Below are positions 34,864 to 42,664 of a DNA stretch of 64,000 bases, piece by piece. Position 1 is the first letter of the stretch, and the number at the start of each line of letters is the position of its first letter. Source of the DNA: Martinezella hainanensis (GTDB lineage: Bacteria; Pseudomonadota; Alphaproteobacteria; Rhizobiales; Rhizobiaceae); contig NZ_FMAC01000004.1 in the NCBI RefSeq assembly GCF_900094555.1, positions 372,001 to 436,000 on the forward strand. Direction: 5' to 3'. The notes beneath the pieces are model-generated. The model was not told the DNA's origin, searched no databases, and saw nothing but the letters and a program-made list of their open reading frames with translations. A program made the translations under genes and the position numbers.

Positions 34864-36275
34864 TTAGAGCCCCCAACCAGTTGCTCGTAGACCAATTCAA
34901 AGGTTGTCTCACCCAGATCCCTAGGCGTAACTTCGGACGTCTCAAACAGCTTTTCCGCCAACTTCACGAACTGAGCACGAGGCCTAGCATAAGAGATGCG
35001 CACGGTCCCGTTATCCGTTTTAGGCACCGGCAGAAGAGGCATGTATCGCTCGGTACCCTCAAGCTTCTTCGACTTAGTCATGTCGTAGCTTGCAGTCGTA
35101 GCCTGTAACTGCGCCACCGACATAGGCGACGCCGCCTTATAGAGGGCCGTCCTCTCTTCTGGGTTTCGCTTCCATTTATTCGTGAATGACGTGAAGGTTT
35201 TAGTCGCCTCCCGCATGAAATCCTTGATCGACAGATAAAGCTCTGAAGAAGCATCTATCCCGCGCTTAGTGGTCGTCAAAGGGAGCTTCCATGGATCGTC
35301 AGACTTCAAAATGACTAGGCCGGAAAATGATATAAACTGCCCGTGAAAAGACGGTACCGATGCCTCCCCCCAACCGGTCAGTCGAGTTTTGTCACGATAG
35401 ACGACAATCCGGTCATTGCAGATTATGGTCCAACCTGCGTCATCCCTACTTTGCCTGACCTCTTCCTCCTTCTCAATCTCTTCGTCGGTGGGCAAAGGTC
35501 GGCTTAGTCCAGCAAATATCTGAACGGAGACGCCATCTACTTCTCCTCTGAAAACATAAGGCTTCAGGCTTCCTTTGGTGACCTTGTCTCCCTCAACATC
35601 TTCTTCGCTGGAAACAAGCAAATTGAAAGGCTGCGGCTTTATCTGCTCCCCATTCACAAAAACTTTGAAGCCCTTAAGTATTATGAACGTATAATTCGAA
35701 GAAAGGCTGTTCTTGAAGTAAGATATAAAATTATCATTAGCCTCATCAAACCGTGCAGAGACATCGCTAGTCAGCGTTGGAACCGATATAGTCGTGCCAA
35801 AATCACTCTTAACCTCTTCAAGGTAGCTGATCGGCAACTGCCAATTATCTTCGTTCTTTAGCCATTCCGGCGAGATACCCACTTCGAAATTTACGTCAGG
35901 ACTGCGAGAGGCGACCTTTGCTTCAGTACCCAGCTTGAAGATAGCGCGCTTCATGCCGATTCCGTACATACCCACGGTAGCGGCGCCTCCCTTATCACCG
36001 CCATCAGGACGCCCCATTCGAAACGCCTTCTCCAAAGCGTCCTTGGGTATACCACCGCAATTATCTTTGATCTCGAAGAGACCCGGATTCATCGTAATTC
36101 GCGCTTCGAAATTCTTATAGGGCTCGTCACCCGCTCCTCCAGCCGTCCTCACAACCCCGTCGATGCAGTTGTCGAGCAGGTCGAGAATTGCATCCTCCAG
36201 AGCAATATCGCGAACGAGCATTTCTACGAAAAAACGCTTGGTGGGCGCGGCGGAGATTGTATTGGATGCGGTCAC
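34860..36275 (-). CDS. MutL/MORC-type GHKL ATPase of a restriction-modification system
   Basis: A 471-residue protein with the three GHKL motifs: N box EDAILDLLDNCIDG (Glu27, Asn36), G1 IKDNCGGIPKDA (Asp71, Asn72, Gly74-75) and G2 VGMYGIGMKR (Gly105, Gly107, Lys109). A second, S5-like domain follows (about 190-330). MutL/MORC-like ATPases next to Dcm-type methylases and Vsr nucleases were described as components of restriction systems (Iyer, Abhiman and Aravind 2008); the arrangement here matches. It should act with the nuclease during DNA surveillance. The gene is divergent from the methylase across 75 bases. Base composition is lower in GC than the flanks, suggesting transfer. Confidence 0.85.
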   Translation of the reverse strand: MTASNTISAAPTKRFFVEMLVRDIALEDAILDLLDNCIDGVVRTAGGAGDEPYKNFEARITMNPGLFEIKDNCGGIPKDALEKAFRMGRPDGGDKGGAATVGMYGIGMKRAIFKLGTEAKVASRSPDVNFEVGISPEWLKNEDNWQLPISYLEEVKSDFGTTISVPTLTSDVSARFDEANDNFISYFKNSLSSNYTFIILKGFKVFVNGEQIKPQPFNLLVSSEEDVEGDKVTKGSLKPYVFRGEVDGVSVQIFAGLSRPLPTDEEIEKEEEVRQSRDDAGWTIICNDRIVVYRDKTRLTGWGEASVPSFHGQFISFSGLVILKSDDPWKLPLTTTKRGIDASSELYLSIKDFMREATKTFTSFTNKWKRNPEERTALYKAASPMSVAQLQATTASYDMTKSKKLEGTERYMPLLPVPKTDNGTVRISYARPRAQFVKLAEKLFETSEVTPRDLGETTFELVYEQLVGGSK

Positions 36276-36350
36276 CGGATATCCCCAATTATTTCAACAT
36301 GCAGATAAGCCAACGATCGACAGATGATCGTCGGCTTGATATAAGCCCCC

Positions 36351-37451
36351 ATGCTAAACAAACCGTCCCCAAATGTTCTCGACTTGTTTTGCGGTTGCTC
36401 TGGCTTCGGCTTAGGCGCAACCCAGGCGGGATTCGATGTTAGATTATCTGTGGACATCGATGCAACGCTTACAAGCTCTCATGCGTCGAATTTTCCAACA
36501 GGAAAATTGCTCCTCCAAAATATAGCGGATATTGATGGAGCCGACCTTGTGCAAGCATCGGGACGCCGAATTGACGGAATTATCGGCGGGCCTCCTTGCC
36601 AGGGCTTCTCATCGATTGGAAGACGCGATCCGTCCGATCCGCGGCGAGAATTGGTTTACCAATATTTTCGCTTGATATCTGAGATCCGCCCGAAGTTCTT
36701 CGTTATGGAGAATGTAAAAGGAATACTTTTCGAGAAAAATCGAGCGCTGCTTGATGAAGCTCTGACATTGGTAGATGCCCACTATGTAATTCGTGGACCA
36801 TTTGTGCTTGATGCGGCAAATTTCGGCGCGGCGACATCGCGGCCGCGCGTGTTCGTGATTGGTTATGACCGCAGTGAAGTGGACGACCTTTCGGATGAAG
36901 ATATCAAACGTCCGACGGCGAACAGAGCCAACGTCCGAGATGCGCTGCACGATCTGCAATCCGCACAATTGATTGGTGACGAAAACGGTTTCGATTTCTG
37001 GCGCTATGGCGCTGAGGCTACCGACAACTGGTACCAGTCAAGACTTCGTAGCGCTGCGGGGCGGTTTAGCGGCCATAAACGAACCCCTCACAGGGACCAC
37101 ATAGCTGCGCGCTTTGCAGCCGTTGAGCCCGGAAAAACTGACACAGTCGGCAGACATCCTAGGTTAGCATGGGACGGTACATGTCCAACCCTCCGTGCGG
37201 GAACTGGTGCAGATAGGGGTTCTTACCAAGCGGTACGACCACTCCATCCCGAAGAGCCGCGCGTGATAACTATACGAGAGGCGGCGCGACTACAGGGTTT
37301 TCCTGATCATTTCCTTTTCCACCCCACCGTTTGGCACAGCTTCCGTATGATCGGGAACAGCGTGTCACCGTTTATGTCAAATCATCTGCTCTCCCTAATT
37401 TGGTCACGTCTTGCGGTTAATAAGGCACACTCTCTTAGCACAGACAGGTGA
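36351..37451 (+). CDS. DNA (cytosine-5) methyltransferase
   Basis: A 366-residue C5 methylase with motif I DLFCGCSGFGLG (11-22), motif IV GGPPCQGFSSIGRR with catalytic Cys83, motif VI MENVKG (119-124), motif VIII TSRPRVFVIGY and motif X MIGNSVSP near the C-terminus. The variable target region lies about residues 190-310. Recognition sequence cannot be read. Paired with Vsr 10 bases downstream, which repairs T:G mismatches arising from methylcytosine deamination. Confidence 0.95.
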   Translation: MLNKPSPNVLDLFCGCSGFGLGATQAGFDVRLSVDIDATLTSSHASNFPTGKLLLQNIADIDGADLVQASGRRIDGIIGGPPCQGFSSIGRRDPSDPRRELVYQYFRLISEIRPKFFVMENVKGILFEKNRALLDEALTLVDAHYVIRGPFVLDAANFGAATSRPRVFVIGYDRSEVDDLSDEDIKRPTANRANVRDALHDLQSAQLIGDENGFDFWRYGAEATDNWYQSRLRSAAGRFSGHKRTPHRDHIAARFAAVEPGKTDTVGRHPRLAWDGTCPTLRAGTGADRGSYQAVRPLHPEEPRVITIREAARLQGFPDHFLFHPTVWHSFRMIGNSVSPFMSNHLLSLIWSRLAVNKAHSLSTDR

Positions 37452-37460
37452 ATAGCTGAC

Positions 37461-37883
37461 ATGGACCATGTGACCCAATCGCAGCGCTCTGCGATTATGT
37501 CTAAGGTACAGAGTAAGAATACACTGCCAGAGATGAAAGTACGAAAGGCTCTCCACAAGATGGGAGTCCGGTACCGACTTCACCAAAAAGGCTTGCCTGG
37601 AAGCCCTGATATAGTGATGCGCTCGCGTAGCCGGGTGATATTTGTGCATGGATGCTTCTGGCACCGGCACGGCTGTCGAAAATCCACCGTTCCAAAAACC
37701 AATGTTGAATTTTGGCTTTCGAAGTTCCAACGGAATGTCGAGCGCGATCAGGAAAATATAGCACAGCTGCGAGCATTGGGATGGGCCGTCGATATCATCT
37801 GGCAATGCGAGACAATCCAGCCTGATCGGCTTCATGCTCGCCTTGTAGATATCATGAGTGGCAAACCTGAGCCTAGCGAATAG
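37461..37883 (+). CDS. vsr: Very short patch repair endonuclease (Vsr)
   Basis: 140 residues with the family core RSAIMSKVQSKNTLPEMKVR, GLPGSPDIVMRSRSRVIFVH (catalytic Asp50), GCFWHRHGC zinc/active-site region and NVEFWLSKFQRNVERD. Nicks beside T:G mismatches at methylated cytosines or can serve as the restriction nuclease in MutL-like systems. Ten bases after the methylase. Confidence 0.93.
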   Translation: MDHVTQSQRSAIMSKVQSKNTLPEMKVRKALHKMGVRYRLHQKGLPGSPDIVMRSRSRVIFVHGCFWHRHGCRKSTVPKTNVEFWLSKFQRNVERDQENIAQLRALGWAVDIIWQCETIQPDRLHARLVDIMSGKPEPSE

Positions 37884-38125
37884 CCAACTGGTACATCAAC
37901 TGACAATTGGGCGTCAGCTACAAAGCGCGTCAATGGGCTGAACAATTGCTGCCAGACGGGCGAGCGATAGTCGAGTTCATCTGAAATTTGAAGCTCGGAC
38001 ACTTCACCATCAGTATCCAGTTCGGGAGCGAACGCGTGCCTCTTGAAGGCTTCACGAGCATGTGCGATGCAGAGACATAAAAGGGGGACATCGTGTCCCC
38101 CTAGCCATCCCTGAAAGCCCTGTAT
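37832..38125 (-). pseudogene. Decayed ORF fragment at the right edge of the restriction island
   Basis: A stop-to-stop frame of 97 codons on the minus strand with no plausible start. It reads IQGFQGWLGGHDVPLLCLCI, then AHAREAFKRHAFAPELD, ELQISDELDYRSPVWQQLF and SPLTRFVADAQLSVDVPVGY, which looks protein-like rather than random. It overlaps the 3' end of vsr antiparallel. I do not recognise the family; it is likely the remnant of a gene truncated when the island was inserted or rearranged. Confidence 0.35.
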
Positions 38126-38265
38126 CTAAGGCTTTTAAGCGATGGTGGGCGCTCCCTCCGGGCCGACCAAGCAATTGGCGTCTCACTCACGAACTCAGCT
38201 TAGCTGATGTCCGCTTCTGCCATATTCGAACTGAAAGTTGACTGCCTGCTTCCGGCGCCGTCCCC
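37884..38265. other. Right border region of the island
   Basis: No intact gene. Holds most of the decayed frame, the hairpin GGGGGACA-TCG-TGTCCCCC (38083-38101), the short stem AAAGCC...GGCTTT (38114-38135) and a stretch near 38141 reading GATGGTGGGCGCTCCCTCC that faintly recalls the reverse complement of a tRNA 3' end. Direct repeats matching the left border were not found. Confidence 0.45.
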
Positions 38266-39480
38266 TCAGATCGCCTCGCCAGCCAACAGCCGCGGATTAT
38301 CCTTCGCAGTCGTGCCGGCTGCCTGGCCGATGAAGAAGGATTTGAGGTTCGGCAGGCGGTCGACAATCCCAAGCCCGAAGTCGCGGGCGATGCGCAGCGG
38401 CGTGTTGTCGTTGGAGAAGAGCCGGTTCAGCACGTCGGTCGTGACCCCCATGCGGAAGGTGTCGAAGCGGCGCCAGGTCTGGTAGCGCTCGAGCGTATTG
38501 ATCGAGCCGATGTCGAGGCCGAGGCGGTCGGCCTCGACGATGGTTTCGGCCAATGCCGCTACGTCCTTGAAGCCGAGATTGAGGCCCTGGCCGGAGATCG
38601 GGTGGATGCCGTGGGCCGCGTCGCCCGCGAGTGCGAAGCGCGGCGCAACGAAAGCGCGGGCAAGCGTCAGGCCGAGCGGGAAGGCGCGGCGTTCGCCGAT
38701 CGTGCGCAGCGCACCGAGCTTGTGGCCGAAGCGACGCTCCAGCTCCTCCTCGAAGACGAGATCATCCGAGGAAACCAGCCGTTCGGCATCGTAGGTGCGC
38801 TCGGTCCAGACGAGCGAGGAGCGGTTGTTCTTCAGCGGCAGGATGGCGAAGGGGCCAGAGGGTAGGAAATGTTCTTCGGCGCAGCCGCCATGCGGCCGCT
38901 CGTGCTCGACTGTCACGACGATGCCGGACTGGCCGTAATCCCAGTTGACCGTCTTGATGCCGGCCATGTCGCGCAGTTTCGAGCGCACGCCGTCGCAGGC
39001 GACCAGAAGCCGCGTTTCCAGCGTGCTGCCATCCGAAAGAGTGAGGGTGGTTTTATTGTCGTCGGTGACGAAACCGGTGGCGCTGAGCCCGTGCTTGATG
39101 GTGATGCCGAGACGCTCGCACGCACCGCGCAATGCGCCGACCATGTCGAGGTTCGATACCATATGGGCGAAGGGCTGGCCTTCGGCAACTTCACCATCGA
39201 AGGTGAGAAAGACCGGGCGCACGGGATCGCCGGTGCGCGAATCGGTGACGATCATGCGGGTGATCGGCTGGGCCTCCGGTGCGATCTCGTTCCAGACGCC
39301 CAGGACTTCAAGCATCTTCGAGGCGGCCGCGATGATCGCCGATGCCCGCATGTCCTTCTTCCACGCGGTTTCGGGAGCAGCTTCCACGATCATGACGTCG
39401 AGGTGCGGCGCCGCCTGCTTGACTGCGACCGCTGCGGCAAGACCCACATATCCGCCACCCACTACCAGCATGTCCAACAT
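38266..39480 (-). CDS. UbiH/COQ6-type FAD-dependent monooxygenase
   Basis: 404 residues from ATG 39480 (AGGGA upstream); the frame from 39558 adds an unsupported leader. FAD-binding LDMLVVGGGYVGLAAAVAV, second-Gly region LLVACDGVRSKLRDMAG and third motif ALAGDAAHGIHPISGQGLNL place it in the aromatic hydroxylase group that includes UbiH, UbiI and UbiF, which hydroxylate the ubiquinone ring. Exact ring position is unclear. Divergent from tesB. Confidence 0.88.
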   Translation of the reverse strand: MLDMLVVGGGYVGLAAAVAVKQAAPHLDVMIVEAAPETAWKKDMRASAIIAAASKMLEVLGVWNEIAPEAQPITRMIVTDSRTGDPVRPVFLTFDGEVAEGQPFAHMVSNLDMVGALRGACERLGITIKHGLSATGFVTDDNKTTLTLSDGSTLETRLLVACDGVRSKLRDMAGIKTVNWDYGQSGIVVTVEHERPHGGCAEEHFLPSGPFAILPLKNNRSSLVWTERTYDAERLVSSDDLVFEEELERRFGHKLGALRTIGERRAFPLGLTLARAFVAPRFALAGDAAHGIHPISGQGLNLGFKDVAALAETIVEADRLGLDIGSINTLERYQTWRRFDTFRMGVTTDVLNRLFSNDNTPLRIARDFGLGIVDRLPNLKSFFIGQAAGTTAKDNPRLLAGEAI

Positions 39481-39563
39481 AGCGCTTCCCTGTGTCTTAC
39501 TGTCACTTCCTGTTCTATATAGAGCATCCTGTTCGTGGTTCCTACCATTGGAGTTCAAGCAAA

Positions 39564-40448
39564 ATGTCGCGAGAGACCGAGAAGCCCACCCCGATGGAAA
39601 CCGTGCTTGCGACGCTCGATCTCGAAACGATCGAGATGAACCTGTTTCGAGGCAACAGTCCGCAGGTCGGCTGGCAGCGCGTCTTCGGCGGGCAGGTCAT
39701 CGGCCAGGCGCTGATGGCGGCGCAGAGGACCGTGGATGGCGATCGCTTCGCGCATTCGCTGCATGCCTATTTCATGCTGCCGGGCGATCCTTCGGTGCCG
39801 ATCCTCTATCAGGTCGACCGCCTGCGCGATGGTTCGAGCTTCAATACGCGGCGCGTGCTCGCCGTCCAGCACGGCAAGGCGATCTTCGCGCTGACGGCCT
39901 CCTTCCAGGTCGACGAGCCCGGTTTCGACCATCAGGTTGATATGCCCGGCGTGCCGATGCCGGAGGAGTTGATGGACGAGGAGCAGGTGAAGCAGCGCTA
40001 TCTCGCCCACGCGCCCGAGAATGTGCGCCGTTACTGGGAGCGCAAGCGTCCGGTCGAAATCAGGCCGGTATCGATCGAAAGCTATTTTTCGCGCGCGCAG
40101 CCGAGCCAGCGGCAAAATATCTGGGTTCGCGTGACGGGACCGGTGCCGGATGACCGGCTCTATCGGAATGCGGTGCTTGCCTATCTTTCCGACATGACGC
40201 TGCTCGATGTTTCCCTGAACGCACATGGAACATCGGTTCTGGACCCGACTGTTCAGGTGGCGAGCCTCGACCACGCCATGTGGTTCCATCGCCCGTTCAA
40301 GCTCGACGACTGGCTGCTCTACAGTCAGGAAAGCCCCAGCGCTTCCGGCGCGCGCGGTTTTACCCGCGGCAGCCTGTTTACGCGATCCGGTGTCCTGATT
40401 GCGTCGGTAGCGCAGGAAGGCCTGATTCGTAAAAAGGCAAATGATTAA
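39564..40448 (+). CDS. tesB: Acyl-CoA thioesterase II (TesB)
   Basis: 294 residues with double hotdog fold features: VFGGQVIGQALMAAQRTV, SLHAYFMLPGDPSVPILYQV, a second half with VLAYLSDMTLLDVSL (conserved Asp of the active site) and SLDHAMWFHRPFKLDDWLLY. Hydrolyses medium and long acyl-CoA. ATG 39564 follows GGAG. Confidence 0.93.
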   Translation: MSRETEKPTPMETVLATLDLETIEMNLFRGNSPQVGWQRVFGGQVIGQALMAAQRTVDGDRFAHSLHAYFMLPGDPSVPILYQVDRLRDGSSFNTRRVLAVQHGKAIFALTASFQVDEPGFDHQVDMPGVPMPEELMDEEQVKQRYLAHAPENVRRYWERKRPVEIRPVSIESYFSRAQPSQRQNIWVRVTGPVPDDRLYRNAVLAYLSDMTLLDVSLNAHGTSVLDPTVQVASLDHAMWFHRPFKLDDWLLYSQESPSASGARGFTRGSLFTRSGVLIASVAQEGLIRKKAND

Positions 40449-40482
40449 ATAAAGTGCAAATTTATAAATTTGCACTTTATTT
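40447..40482. repeat. Perfect 36-bp AT-rich palindrome between tesB and glnK
   Basis: Each 18-base half reads AAATAAAGTGCAAATTTA, mirrored exactly. It starts inside the tesB stop codon. May serve as terminator of tesB or as a regulator-binding site. Adjacent GCAC-N7-GTGC (40472-40486) resembles an NtrC half-site pair. Confidence 0.7.
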
Positions 40483-40571
40483 GTGCGTCTCTCGCGACGA
40501 GAAATGCCGCTTTATTGGGTCTGTGCAATAAATCTGTTTTATTTCAATACGTTATAAATGTGTCACGAATC

Positions 40572-40586
40572 TGGCACGTCCTTTGA
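40572..40586 (+). promoter_or_regulatory. Sigma-54 (-24/-12) promoter of glnK-amtB
   Basis: TGGCACG-TCCT-TTGA, a near-consensus RpoN element 88 bases before the glnK start. With NtrC-like sites upstream it implies induction under nitrogen limitation. Confidence 0.8.
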
Positions 40587-40655
40587 ATGTGTATGGCCAG
40601 TCGCTGCAGAAACACTCGTCGGCGGCAAGGAGAGTCGGCTCCGTGCCGAGGCTAA

Positions 40656-41012
<357 letters not shown>

Positions 41013-41039
41013 GACACGGCGGATCAGGGAGTTATTTGC

Positions 41040-42392
41040 ATGTCATTTTCCAAGCTTTCCTCCGCCTTGACACGGGTGGGCGCGCTTTCTGCGGCCTTGC
41101 TTGCGCCGGCGATCGCCTTCGCGCAGACAGCAGCACCGGCTGCCGCTGCTCCGGTTCCGGACAAGGGCGACACCGCCTTCATGTTCATCTCCACCATTCT
41201 CGTGCTCTTCATGCTCGTGCCGGGTCTGGCGCTGTTCTATGGCGGTCTCGTCCGTTCGAAGAACATGCTCTCGGTGCTGATGCAGTGCACGATGATCGGC
41301 GCGGTCGTGATGATCCTCTGGGTTCTCTACGGCTATTCCTTCGCCTTCGGCGGCGGTTCGAGCCCCTATTGGGGCGGCACGGCGAAGATGTTCCTCTCGG
41401 GCGTCTCGACCTCGACGACGGCTGCAACCTTCTCCAAGGGCGTGGTCATTCCTGAGTTCATCTTCATGCTGTTCCAGATGACCTTTGCCGCCATCACCCC
41501 GGCGCTCATCATCGGCGCCTTCGCCGAGCGCATCAAGTTTGGCGCAGCCGTACTCTTCTGCGCGCTGTGGGCGACCTTCGTCTACTTCCCGATCGCGCAC
41601 ATGGTCTGGGATTCCAACGGCATGCTCTTCAAGATGGGCGCTCTCGACTTCGCAGGCGGCACCGTCGTTCATATCAATGCCGGCATCGCAGGCATCGTTG
41701 GCGCCATTCTCGTCGGCAAGCGCGTCGGCTTCGGCAAGGACATGATGGCTCCGCACTCCATGACGCTGACCATGGTCGGTGCATCCATGCTCTGGGTCGG
41801 CTGGTTCGGCTTCAACGCCGGTTCGAACCTCGAAGCCTCCGGCGGCGCGATGCTCGCAACCGTCAACACCTTCATCGCAACCGCGGCCGCCATCATCTCC
41901 TGGTCGCTGGTTGAAACCTTCACCCGCGGCAAGGCCTCCATGCTCGGCGGCGCCTCGGGTATGGTCGCCGGCCTCGTCGCCATCACGCCTGCCGCCGGTA
42001 TCGCCGGCCCGATGGGTGCGATCGTCATGGGCCTGATCGTCTCGCCGCTGTGCTACTTCTTCGTCTCGGTCGTGAAGAACAAGTTCGGCTACGACGATAC
42101 GGCTGACGTCTTCGGCGTGCACTGCATCGGCGGCATCTTCGGCGCCATCGCAACCGGCATCTTCGCCAGCGCCTCGCTCGGCGGTGTCGGTTATGCGGAT
42201 GGCGTCACCATGGGCAGCCAGGTCGTGGTCCAGCTGACCGCCGTCGTCACCACCATCCTGTGGTGCGGCATCGGCTCGGCGATCCTCTACAAGGTCGTCG
42301 ACGTCATCATCGGTCTGCGTGTCGCTCCGGAAGCCGAGCGCGAAGGTCTCGACCTCGCCTCGCACGGCGAAGCCGCCTACCACAATTCCTGA
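41040..42392 (+). CDS. amtB: Ammonium transporter AmtB
   Basis: 450 residues: cleavable signal (ALLAPAIAFAQTAAP), then eleven helices with LALFYGGLVRSKNMLSVL, ITPALIIGAFAERIKFGA, WVGWFGFNAGSNLEA and DVFGVHCIGGIFGAIATGIF, containing the conserved twin-His pore residues. Takes up ammonium in the inner membrane under nitrogen limitation, regulated by GlnK. Confidence 0.96.
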   Translation: MSFSKLSSALTRVGALSAALLAPAIAFAQTAAPAAAAPVPDKGDTAFMFISTILVLFMLVPGLALFYGGLVRSKNMLSVLMQCTMIGAVVMILWVLYGYSFAFGGGSSPYWGGTAKMFLSGVSTSTTAATFSKGVVIPEFIFMLFQMTFAAITPALIIGAFAERIKFGAAVLFCALWATFVYFPIAHMVWDSNGMLFKMGALDFAGGTVVHINAGIAGIVGAILVGKRVGFGKDMMAPHSMTLTMVGASMLWVGWFGFNAGSNLEASGGAMLATVNTFIATAAAIISWSLVETFTRGKASMLGGASGMVAGLVAITPAAGIAGPMGAIVMGLIVSPLCYFFVSVVKNKFGYDDTADVFGVHCIGGIFGAIATGIFASASLGGVGYADGVTMGSQVVVQLTAVVTTILWCGIGSAILYKVVDVIIGLRVAPEAEREGLDLASHGEAAYHNS

Positions 42393-42445
42393 TGAGAGCT
42401 TGCGATGCCGAGGCGAATGCCCGGCATCGCTCAACGTCCCGTCGC

Positions 42446-42503
42446 GGCCTGTTTCATCGCAAACAGGCCGCCCTTGGCCCGGACCTAGGTTCGGGCCCTT
42501 TTC
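42446..42503 (+). terminator. Double hairpin terminator after amtB
   Basis: First stem GGCCTGTTT-CATCGC-AAACAGGCC (42446-42470), second stem GGCCCGGACC...GGTTCGGGCC (42476-42497) followed by CTTTTCATTT. Confidence 0.65.
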
Positions 42504-42664
42504 ATTTCTGCACAGCCATTTGCCTCAGATAACAGGCGATTCGTGAGGTTGGCGTGCATGGTTAACATGCCATTAACCCTCCTCTGATTAGGTATGGCTA
42601 ACCTGCCGGCGAGTGGGCATAGACCGATTCGTTTGCGCTTTGGACAGGAACGGGGCTGGATATC

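Noticed and set aside
38141-38215. tRNA gene near the right island border
   Set aside because: GGTGGGCGCTCCC and GAACTCAGCTTAG hint at tRNA arms, but the D, anticodon and T stems do not pair.
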